Notes under the pieces: generated by a model
The model's database searches: none
Told to the model about the DNA's origin: nothing
What the model saw: only the letters and a program-made list of their open reading frames with translations
From: Rhynchopus euleeides
Taxonomy: Eukaryota; Euglenozoa; Diplonemea; Diplonemida; Diplonemidae
Assembly (NCBI GenBank): GCA_963210315.1
Contig: OY723304.1
Location: 1,054,001 to 1,118,000 of the forward strand
Direction of reading: 5' to 3'
DNA length: 64,000 bases
In this document: piece after piece, positions 34,349-44,033 of the stretch
How positions within the stretch are numbered: the first letter of the stretch is position 1
Layout of the letters: each line of letters starts with the position of its first letter
Program-made: the position numbers and the translations under genes

Positions 34349-35528
34349 GGGGGTCCGACTCCCTGTTTGTTCCTTTGGAACCCCGCGTCCGAAAAACCAT
34401 TTTTGGCAGATTTGGGCATCTAACCGGCACCCCCGGATGAAAACCACCTCAAAAATGTGTTCCCACACACCTGTGACCCCAAAACTGCCCGAAAACGCAC
34501 CCTGCGACCGAAAAAATGGGTGAAAAAGTGGGTTTTTCGCCTATTTCGCCGTTCCGGGGAAAATGGGCATTTTTCGGGAAAATCACGCCCAAAAATCGAA
34601 AATATCGACATCTTGGACCTACCTATAGCACAACTGGGGCCCAAAAATGGTTTTTGGGCCATTTCGAACCTGTTTCGGGCACTTTTGCCACATTTTTGGT
34701 GGTTTTTTTTGCTATTTTTGTGCCTAAAAACGTCCCCGGACTGTACCCGGACTGTACCCGGACTGAAATCGCAGGACACTCTGGACCCATATTTTGGTCA
34801 AATATTGGGTGAAAACCGCCGAAAAAGCACCCTGGGAGGTCCAATAGTGCATAACTTCCACCAGAACTGCACCGCCATGCCCAAAAATTCTGCAAGAACC
34901 CAGATCAGAGTCACGCATTTTTTCAAAGGGGGCGCTGCCCATATCGCCCTTTGAAAAAATGCGTGATTCTGAAATGGGCTCCTGCAGAATTTTTGGGCAT
35001 GGCGGTGCAGTTCTGGTGGAAGTTATGCACTATTGGACCTCCCAGGGTGCTTTTTCGGCGGTTTTCACCCAATATTTGACCAAAATATGGGTCCAGAGTG
35101 TCCTGCGATTTCAGTCCGGGTACAGTCCGGGTACAGTCCGGGGACGTTTTTAGGCACAAAAATAGCAAAAAAAACCACCAAAAATGTGGCAAAAGTGCCC
35201 GAAACAGGTTCGAAATGGCCCAAAAACCATTTTTGGGCCCCAGTTGTGCTATAGGTAGGTCCAAGATGTCGATATTTTCGATTTTTGGGCGTGATTTTCC
35301 CGAAAAATGCCCATTTTCCCCGGAACGGCGAAATAGGCGAAAAACCCACTTTTTCACCCATTTTTTTGCATTTTTCGGGTCGTAGGGTGCGTTTTCGGGC
35401 AGTTTTGGGGCCAGAGGATGTGTTTTGACACGTTTCTGAGGCGGGTTCCGCCCGCAGATGCCGGGTAGATGCCCAAATCTGCCAAAAATGGTTTTTCGGA
35501 CGCTTTTTTAATAGGGAGTCGGACCCCC
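34349..35528. mobile_element. 1.18-kb near-perfect foldback element
   Basis: The ends GGGGGTCCGACTCCC (34349) and its complement (35528) are flanked by TA. Almost the whole element is one inverted repeat: each 580-bp arm repeats the other in reverse, the centre being near 34938 between AATGCGTG-type blocks around GGCGCTGCCCATATCGCC. The outermost 150 bp have diverged more, with one arm carrying different small insertions. A translated frame appears identically on both strands for this reason and is not a gene. Transcription through it would give a long double-stranded RNA. Confidence 0.9.
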
Positions 35529-35530
35529 TA

Positions 35531-36197
35531 CCCTCCCCCCCACTCCCCATGGGGGATCACTGCACTGCACTGCCTCAATGCAGCTGCGGCAGGCCATACA
35601 TTTGACGTGTGGTGGTGATACTGGCAGCCACTCCCAGCGGTTCCGATGCTGTTTTAACTCGGGTAGGGGGTGACCCCCCTCTGCTCAGAAAAGTGCATAA
35701 AATGTGGGAGGGGAGGGGGGGGGGGGGGGGCGAATGAATAAAGCAAGTATCCCAGCACCTTCTTGCAATGTCCTCGGGAAATGTGGGGGGGGGGGGGGGC
35801 GGGGTGGGTATTACTTTTGTTGCCTCGCAAAAGCAAAAAGGAGGCAAGACTGGGGGCAGTGTTGCCGGCACAGGGTGAGAGAGGGGGGAAGAAAGAGAGA
35901 CAGTGTGAGGGGGGGGGGGGGCGCCGAACGCCCCCCCCCCCCCCTCCCTCCCCCACCCTTTATGTTTTGTTGCAAATCAGAGTTGGGTCCAAAGGAATCA
36001 AGGTAAGGTGGGGTGTAATGCAGCCGGCACACATGCGCGCTCCATTTTGCAGTTCTAGCGACACGCGGCAGGCAGGGCTGAGAGCCAGTGAGAGAGAGAG
36101 AGAGAGTTATGTGTGTGTGTGTGTGACATGCAAGAGGGTAGTGGTGGTGGTGGCTGGGTCTTTTTCTAGGGGGGGGGGGGGGGGAGGGGTCGTTATA
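35531..36197. other. Low-complexity spacer
   Basis: G- and C-runs dominate (near 35716-35730, 35786-35800, 35910-35945, 36169-36183), along with GA and GT dinucleotide tracts near 36090-36125. No gene seen. Confidence 0.6.
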
Positions 36198-36747
36198 CAC
36201 ACGGTGGGATCTTGTAAATTTTACATGTATAACTACAAGTATATACATGTATTATACATGTATAATACTTGCATGTCAACTATTATACATGTATAATACA
36301 TGTATATGCCTGAAATATACATGTAAAATACATGTACAGGCGTGTATCTATTTCACGGAATGAAAATAGGAATTTGGGGAAAAAATATTTTTTTGCACTT
36401 TTTTCCTTTGGATTTTATTGTGACCCTACTTGGTATTGGCAGAAAATTTTTATGTTCCCGGTCTTGGATGTGCTCAAACATTCAAAAGAACACATTTTCC
36501 GTGGCCAAAAAAAATTTTGCACCCGGAGGTGGGGATGGGGGTGGTGGTCACTACTTTTTTGCACCATTTTCCTTTGGGTTTTCAGCAGAATTCTTCTATG
36601 TTCCCGGTCTTGGATGTGCTCAAACAGTCAAAAGAACACATTTTCCGGGTGCAAAAAAATGTTGCACCTGGGGGGTGGAGAGGGGGGTCGGAGGGCGGTG
36701 GTGTGAGAGGCTTGCTCTCGAGCTCAAACCAACAGATGTTCACTACC

Positions 36748-36948
36748 GTGGCCTCCGGCGGCTGGGGGGCTCCGCCCCCCAGACCCCCCTGTGGCGTGTC
36801 TTTGCGCGACAATTTATCGTCCCCCCATGCGACATGTGCTATCTGTCAGTTGTGTTGTACTTGAGCGTATGCGACTATGGAGCCAGGCCAACAGACGTTC
36901 GCTACCGTGGCCTCCGGCGGCTGGGGGGCTCCGCCCCCCACACCCCCC
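36748..36948 (+). repeat. GC-rich hairpin unit, pair
   Basis: Copies at 36748-36788 and 36906-36948, 158 bp apart in the same orientation. The second has CACACCCCCC in place of CAGACCCCCC. The arrangement is repeated at 46280-46481. Confidence 0.85.
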
Positions 36949-37210
36949 TGTGGCATGTGCCTGGTCTTGGAGCCAAGCCCTTGCGCGTACGGGGCTGCGG
37001 CATGTCGGTTCCAGCACCCTCGCGGAAGGCTGGGCCCGAGCACTGATCTCTAAGAGACGAACCACCTTGCGAATGCGATCGGGTTTGCGGGCTTGCGGCC
37101 ATGACATCTCGAAAGGGTCGTCATGTTTCGGGTTCGACTTGGTGGGCATCCGTGGCATGCAAGAGATGGCACACCAGGAGCCACGCAGCACCAGGTCGAC
37201 CTGGATCTGA

Positions 37211-37612
37211 TCGAGCTCAGGGGGAAGGAAGCACAGTCACCAAAGTGATATCACCGCCGGCCTCAACCACCAAACTGCAACCGCAGAAGTTCCGCTATTC
37301 TCACAAGGGAAGGCGCCCTGGGATGTAGCAGTGATTTGTGTGCAGCGCCATCAAGTGACACTGACCGCCTTGAACAGAGAGGTAGTGTACAGATGGCGAT
37401 CAGTGAGAGGGCGTGCTGTGTCCTCCCACTTCCCCATCTACCTCCATTCGTTCACCGTTGTTGATAGCGATTTTTTCGCCATTTTTTCGAATCGTATGCA
37501 TCGGTCAGGCCGAGTGAATCAAAATAGCGCAAAAATCACACCAAAATCTGTGTCTGAGGCACAGAAATCGTGCAAAAAAGCACCCAAAAAAAGTGCAAAA
37601 AAACCAAAATAG
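37211..37612 (+). pseudogene. Coding-like cargo of the 36337-37658 element
   Basis: An open frame with no clear start contains ITAGLNHQTATAEVPLFSQ, KAPWDVAVICVQRHQVTLT and REVVYRWR, then runs into a Ser/Lys-rich tail that is plainly repeat sequence. The same frame stays open in the second copy (to 47190) despite scattered substitutions. The family is unknown; a fragment of a captured gene is the simplest reading. Confidence 0.4.
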
Positions 37613-37863
37613 GATTTCGAAAATTGGCCAAAATACCCCCAAAATAGAGCCACACCTGTACATGTATATCAAGTAAAAATACAAGTATAATACTTGCATG
37701 TCAACTATTATACATGTATTTTTACTTGATATACATGTATTTTACATGTATATTTCAGGCATTTACATGTATTTTACATGTATAATACTTGTCATGCAAG
37801 TATTATACATGTATAATACTTGCATGACAAGTAAAATACTTGCATGCAAGTATTTTACATGTA

Positions 37864-38208
37864 CCGTATACGTAAATATTTTGGAACGTAAATATTATGG
37901 AACGTAAATATTATGGAACGTAAATATTTTGGAACGCTGGTGGGTTGGCGTTCCAGATTTTTTTCGTTCCATAATATTTACAGGGCTTTCTGCGACTCGG
38001 GGACTTGGACCAGGTGATCGGACGGCATGCAGAGTCCCTGACGGGACCTACTCGTGCACTTTTCGCGCGATTCCTGACGCAAGCCGTCCTCACCACCGAG
38101 TCCCCAACTGGCCCTGTAAATATTTTGAAACGTAAATATTATGGAACGGACCGGCCAAAAATGGGCCCGTTCCATAATATTTACGTTCCATAATATTTAC
38201 GTATACGG
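37864..38208. mobile_element. 345-bp TA-flanked element with GGAACGTAAATATT arrays
   Basis: Ends CCGTATACGTAAATATT (37864) and the complement ending at 38208; TA on both sides. The arms consist of repeated GGAACGTAAATATTATG units. Between them, an open frame of about 45 codons (roughly 37984-38117, plus strand) reads GDLDQVIGRHAESLTGPT and ALFARFLTQAVLTTESPT, which looks like a captured exon fragment. Confidence 0.8.
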
Positions 38209-38351
38209 TATAATCCTTGCATGACAAGTATTATACATGTAAAATACATGTAAATGCCTGAAATATACATGTAAAATACATGTATATCAAGTAAAAATAC
38301 ATGTATAATAGTTGACATGCAAGTATTATACATGTATTTTTACTTGATATA

Positions 38352-39153
38352 CCGTAAACGGAAAAAGGGTGGACCGTAAAAATGTTCCAAGTTCCCAAAA
38401 AAAGGCCAAACGTTCCATCTTTTTTACGGTCCACCATTTATTGGGACTGAATATGGAAAAGACAATGCGTTTTTCGCCCGCGGGCTGGTGGGTTGCGGGG
38501 CGCGGACTGCGGCCTCCACGCCGCAGACACCCACACGTAGGCCTCCCGACCTCCCAGCTTTGGACCCTCCCTCCACCACCGCAACCAACACCAGCAAGAG
38601 AAGCAAGTCCTCCCTGCGTGTGGAAAAGGCACGATCTCACCTCGAGACTCACCCACCACCACACCTCGAGAAGTGTAGTACCATGCAAGGAGCATTCCGG
38701 TAGAAGTAAAAGTAGAACCTGCTGCACGAGCCCACAAAAGCAGCCACAGTACGGCAGGGCGCGCAGACAGAAGCTGAGACCACCGGGCTCCCTCCAGATG
38801 TAAATTCGTGAATCAGTGCCCGAAAAATTCAGGGAAATCGTACTCCTTTAGTGTAGTACACCCTGCAGTAACTGTGGGAGAACAGTTCCCGGACGATGGT
38901 GAGTGCACACTCTGTGCTGAGGCCCTGTGGTGTTAATCCTGCAGCTTCAGCCGTACGATTTCCTTGGTTCCTTCGCGACTTCGTCGCGAAGGAACTCGTA
39001 AAAAAAACCGCCAAGTCCACGATCCCAACCGTAAAATAGGTGGACCGTAAAAATGTTCCAAGTTCCGGAAAAATCCCATTTGTTCCATCTTTTTTACGGT
39101 CCACCTATAGTACGGTTCACCTTTATTACGGTCCACAATATTTCCGTTTACGG
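38352..39153. mobile_element. 802-bp TA-flanked element
   Basis: Ends CCGTAAACGGAAA (38352) and the complement ending at 39153; TA on both sides. Each arm contains a small hairpin made from GGTGGACCGTAAAAATGTTC and its complement. A perfect palindrome, CCTTCGCGACTTCG/CGTCGCGAAGG, lies near 38972-38995. The interior (about 38488-38703, plus) is open and encodes a Pro/Thr/Ser-rich segment ending ...EKCSTMQGAFR; its status as real coding sequence is uncertain. Confidence 0.8.
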
Positions 39154-39293
39154 TACATGTATTTTACATGTATATTTCAGGCATATACATGTATTATACA
39201 TGTATAATAGTTGACATGCAAGTATTATACATGTATAATACATGTATTATACTTGTAGTTATACATGTAAAATTTACAAGATCCCACCGTGCA

Positions 39294-42072
39294 GCCCCCC
39301 CCAGAATATAATCAACTCACTGGGGGGGGGGGGGTGTGAAGAGAAAGGAATACGGTGGACTCCCACCCCCTGGAGCGGGGGTCTGGACCCCCGCTCGCGG
39401 GAGTCTGCCCTGCTATTTTTGGTGCCCAGACGACCCCCGCGAGCGGGGGTCTGGACCCCCGATGTTCCGATATCCCAAAAAGGTGCACCCTGACGTGTGG
39501 GAGTCCACCGTGAAGGAGTTGAAGCAATTCGAGGAGGCGATGTGACATTACTTCGCCTGGGCCAGGCCACGCTATCCCAGCAACTGTGTGTGCATCATGA
39601 ATGTAACCCCCCCCCCCCTCGATTTTTTTTGGGGGGAGAGGGGGGGATCTTCACTGGTCGTCCGGGGTGGGGGTGGGGGGGTTGATCGTCGAGAGTGAAT
39701 GGAAAAGCAAGTCACCGTCCGGGGTGGGATGGGGGGGGGGGTGGGGAGGGTATTACAGTGCAGCCACCCGTCACTCCAGACAGCTGTCTCAGCTGCACCG
39801 TTGCCCCACCTCCCCCCGCTCCATCCCATAGATCGTTTTTTTTTGCGCAAAAAATGATAAGAAGCGTCGGGACACACACGCCACTCGCAGAGTTCACAAA
39901 CAATTGTCTTATCGACGTTTTTGAGAGAGAGCTTGTGGGGGGGGGGGGGAAGGGGGGGAGCGGGGGGGGGGGGGGGGGTGAAAGACCCCTCAGATTCTTG
40001 AGAAACAACCTGGTGCTTCGCAACAGGTTTCACTTTGGGCCAAGGGGTTACTCAAACGTGCATGGATAAAAATCGGTATAATTCGGACCCCAAAGCGGGG
40101 CAGAAAAGCAACAGGGATGGAGAACACCAGACGACTCCAGCGCCTTCCAGACCTGGAGCGTGTCACAGCTCACAGGGCGGGTGCCGGGAATGGAGACAAA
40201 ACAGCTCTGATCTGATGTTGCCAAGAACGTCCTACGCCAAGAAGGGTCAGAGGCACGCAGGCACGCGAGAGGATGGTTTGCGGGCAGCCAGCCGCAGGCT
40301 AGGCAGGCAGCAATAAGGGATCTGAAGATACAGTGCGATGCACAGGCGGAACCGAATTATCGGGAGGGCCTTGTGCGGAAGCTTTCGGGAGAAAGTCGGA
40401 TGATGTAAATTTTTGAACGAATTAAACTCAATTTTTCGCCAGCTGTATTTTTTTGACAGAATGTGGTGGACCACCACCGGAAGAGGGAACCCGGTGCCTG
40501 CGCGGACCGTCACCAACATTCTGAACGATTTCGAACGATTTTTTGGCCGTGTCTCTTCCAGCCCCCCCCCCCCCCCCCGACGAGAGGGGGATGCTGCTGT
40601 TTTATTTGACGTTTTTTTGTATTGCATGCTGCCCTGTCGTTTTCCTTCCTGTCGTCTGCTTACCATTGTCACCATCGTCACACCGTCACACTGATGCATG
40701 ACATGCAGACCCTTCAGAAGGGACAACCCTGCATTTCGATTTCTCCGGGTCGTGGGTGGAAGGCCCTCATTGTCTCTGCAGACTCAACCATGTGTACCGA
40801 GATATAAGCACCCTTCGGTGCCGACAAACCCTGGCGGTCTGGCATCGATTGTTGGACACTCAGCTTGAACAATTATTCCTTCGTTTTCTTCCAGACAAGA
40901 GGGGTCTGCTGTTTCGGTATCTCCTGGGCCACACGGCAAGTTTCAGCGTGGCAGAGATCACGGGTTGGCAGGATCGGGGGGGGGGGGGGAGGGGGTGGTT
41001 GTACTATTCGTTTTCGAATGAAGAAATAACAGATATTCTGGGAAGGACATACGAATGGGGCGCGTAACCCACAGCCTTTGGCGCGTGTTTCACCCTGAGT
41101 CATTGTTCTTCGTGACCCAAAGACTCAAAGAAGGTTGATTCGCGAAGGCGCGAGAGGAGGTGGAGGGGGGCGAGATGCGGAGGGGCGATGCCAGTGCGAT
41201 AATCTAAAACGCAAACAGGCACGTTTGAGGCAGCTCATCTTGTTCTGCCCCACCCCACCCCCAAACCTTCCTCTCCACACAATGAGGTGTGGCGATGCGG
41301 TGAAAAAAAAATCAGGATTGAAAAGAGCCATCATTTCCTTCGGTCAGACCCATACCCGATCCAAACCAACTGTCATTGATTCCCTTCTCACTCATGATTC
41401 ACTTGGTCTGCAATAACTTTTTTTTCGGTAGTATTTTCCGCGCCACCCTGGGTGTGGCTGTGCTTGGTGTTGTCAATCTGTGCCCCCCCACTCCCGGAAC
41501 CTATATCCCCTGAGGCAGGCCGAACCATTCTTCTGCGGAGAGGGGGGGGACCGGGTGCCCTGCTGACCCCCCTGTGGGGTGTGCTGAGATATGCACCCCG
41601 CCCTCCCTCCCCCCGATCCCCTGCTGACCTGTGCCTGCTTGGCCGGGAGGGGTTTCCTGTAGCCCAGCAGATTCGAAAATTCGCTTCTCCGGGCTCCGAG
41701 ACGCTGAAGAGATGTGCCCAACACCTTAGCCCAACCCGCCACCCCAGGGCCTGGTCTCTAGAGCCTTTTTTGATCCCGCCTAACAGAAGGAGCACACCTT
41801 GCGTCTCCCTGCTGCAGTTAACAGAGGGGTAGGTGGGTATCGGAGGACATCGTGCGTTGCTGGTGACATCGATAGAGAAGCGCACATAATGAGACTTTGG
41901 TGCTGGCAGTGCTGGAGGGAAATACGCAATGAAGGAGGCAAGACAACAGGGGGGGGGGGGCGGGGGGAGACATCAAACTTCTCACTCAAGATGCAGGCAA
42001 TATGTCCGAGACCCGGTGAGAGGCGCGCTCAGCAGTGTGTGTTGCTGAATGACAGGCTTTTTCATACATCAT
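39294..42072. other. Intergenic with G-runs and a dispersed repeat
   Basis: No supported gene. CCCCGCTCGCGGG palindromes lie near 39385-39460. G-runs lie near 39943-39953 and 39963-39978. A block at about 40545-40605 (GGCCGTG...CTTCCAGCCCCCC...GCTGCTGTT) recurs at 54925-54980. An open frame at 41470-41830 is GC-rich but carries no domain. Confidence 0.5.
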
Positions 42073-42652
42073 AGTCTGGCAGAGTCTGCCAGACTTTTGG
42101 TCGGGGACCTTGGTGGCTTTTTTTTGACTTTTTAAAAAAGTCTGCCAGACTCGAAAAAGTCAAAAAAAACTCAAAAAAGTCAAGGAAAAGTCAAGAAAAA
42201 GTCAACAAAAGTCCACAAAAGTCTACAAAAGTCCAAGAAAAGTCCACAAAAGTCAGCCCAGTCAGCCAGTGATTCTGGCCTGACCGGGGTCAGGTTGCGC
42301 GGATGCGTGTTTACGGGTCTCTTCTGAGGCGCCCCTGTCGGGCATTCCGCGTGGAGGTCAGTAGTTCCCTCTCTTGCGCGCCCCGCTCGGCTTGCCCCCG
42401 TGAAAACCCCGCGATGTAGTAGTCCGCGCCGCCTTACGGGAACAGCGGCTCTCCGCCTTTCATGTCTCGTTGGAAGCTCCGTTTCCGGTGCTCGGGATGC
42501 CCTTCTCGGCACCCTTTTTGTGCCATGGGAATGGCATGCTTGCGTTTTGTTGACGTAAGCTACCAGTCTCTGTGCGGAAGGCGAGGGCAGCAGAGTACCC
42601 CAGCGTCGCCCAGAACGTGACAGTCAGAAGCAAAAAAACAACATCGCATCTA

Positions 42653-43245
42653 GGTGGTTGATCACCTCAACCCGAGTCCGCCCCGCCCAGCAACATCCGG
42701 ACGGTGTGCAGGTACGTGGCGGCGTCCTTAGCGTCCACGGGACGCTGCTGGACGTCGAGCTGGCCCCAGCGTGCAGGTTTCATGATGACCTGCTCGACCC
42801 GGAGCCGCCTGTCGCACACCTCCTGGCGTCCAGCTCGTCGTCATGGGACATATCATCGGCAGAGGCGGCGAACTTTGACGGGTCCGCGACGAGGCCATTG
42901 TACACGTCTGTGGGGTTCTTGGCGATCACACCAGGAAGAGCCGCTTGTGCACGCGCTCTGGGCTCTGTGACCTATTTCTCAACCCATCCACCAAGGAAGC
43001 AACGTTGGATAAGGAGATCGAACGCCTGGCAGGCCCATCTGATCAAGAGATGGTCGTGGGCACCGCCTTGGAGAGGGCCGAGCCGGACCTGGGGACATCC
43101 CTTGCCTGCCCCCCCACCCGTCGTGATGATGTCCCCGAGCACCCTCCCGCACGTTCAACGTCAGGTGGGAGACCTCTGCCTGGGGCACGTGCTGGAGCGG
43201 GTAGATAGCGTATGTGTTCGCTGTGTGCAGGGATCTGTGTCGCCG
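42653..43245 (-). pseudogene. Coding relic in the AAAGTC element, frameshifted
   Basis: Minus-strand reading gives TANTYAIYPLQHVPQAEVS and HLTLNVREGARG near 43230-43140. Further down comes RAQAALPGVIAKNPTDVYN followed by GLVADPSKFAASADDMSHDD (about 42960-42840). After a one-base shift comes EVCDRRLRVEQVIMKPARW and KDAATYLHTVRMLLGGADSG before a TGA at 42653-42655. The residues look like well-formed helical protein, so this is genuine coding ancestry with at least one frameshift. No family recognised. Confidence 0.5.
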
Positions 43246-43502
43246 CCCCCGTTGTCTTTTCAACGTCAGATGCTTCGAGCGGCATCCTCTCTCCCCCGCC
43301 CCTCTGTCGAAGAGTCCTGCACTGGGCTGACTTTTGTGGACTTTTCTCGGACTTTTGTAGACTTTTGTGGACTTTTGTTGACTTTTCTTTGACTTTTTCT
43401 TGACTTTTTTTGAGCTGTTGACTTTTTTGTGACTTTTTCTTGACTTTTCCTTGACTGTCTGGACTTTTCTTTGACTTTTCTTTTTTTTTTTTTTTTTTTT
43501 TT

Positions 43503-43612
43503 TTCCGCGTATCCGTCAGGTGGACCACCGGGTGGGGAGAGATCCGGTGTGAGGCACTTGGGTCCGTCCAGGTGGGCAGGGGGAACCTGGGGGCGGGGGG
43601 CCTCAAAACCCG
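43503..43612 (+). repeat. ~105-bp direct repeat, copy 1
   Basis: TATCCGTCAGGTGGACCACC...GTGTGAGGCACTTGGGT...GGGCGGGGGGCCTCAAA. Copy 2 is at 47758-47858 in the same orientation, so the pair brackets the OTU gene and the second B1-type element copy. Confidence 0.8.
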
Positions 43613-44033
43613 TCTACCAGTGCCGCTTCTAATCTCGTCGGTCTTGTCCCAACCACCACCAGCCAGCCCAGAACGCCCTGACGCTGCGACCTCGTCGATT
43701 TTTCCGTTTCGCCCATCCGCCCAACTCCGCCAACCCAACCAGCCCTACCCTTTCTCCCAGTCAGGGCGGTACTCACACGAGCGGCAAAGCGCTGGGGGAG
43801 GGGGGGGGGGACATCAATAGGGGAGGGGAGGGGAGGGGGGAGGAAGGGAGGGGAGGAAGGGGGGGGGGGTTATGTTGTTTCTAACCCAGACCTGCTGTGC
43901 AGAGCCCGGGGGAGGGGGTGGCCAGCCCCTGTCTAACCATTCACAACGGCCACCTGCACACATCTATGAAAGGGGGGGGGGGAAGGTCCCGGGGGGGGGG
44001 GGGGGGGTGGTGGGGGTGGGGACGCTGCTCCGC
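43613..44033. other. G-rich spacer downstream of the OTU gene
   Basis: GGGGAGG-type repeats and G-runs near 43800-43870 and 43973-44010; nothing else seen. Confidence 0.6.

Larger units (their letters stand above)
36337..37658. mobile_element. 1.3-kb TA-flanked element (second copy near the OTU gene)
   Basis: Ends are CAGGCGTGT at 36337 and CCACACCTG ending at 37658, with TA outside both. Two tandem 130-bp units (about 36393-36535 and 36553-36680, GTTCCCGGTCTTGGATGTGC) start the element, followed by a pair of hairpin units and a coding-like segment. A second copy at about 46062-47236 stops at exactly the same terminal CACACCTG, which independently supports the right end. Confidence 0.75.
36200..39291. 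mobile_element. 3.1-kb element with CACGG ends and CA target duplication
   Basis: Same termini (CACGGTGGGATCTTG) and TACATGTA-rich arms as 13001-16710, flanked by CA on both sides (36198-36199 and 39292-39293). Three different TA-flanked elements sit in its arms: 36337-37658, 37864-38208 and 38352-39153. What remains of the host element is almost entirely TACATGTA/CATGCAAGTA palindromic sequence. No transposase. Confidence 0.8.

Noticed and set aside
34457..35357. The same ~150-residue protein apparently encoded on both strands
   Set aside because: It is a consequence of the foldback element; both frames are the same repeat read from each arm, and the sequence is Phe/Lys-rich filler.
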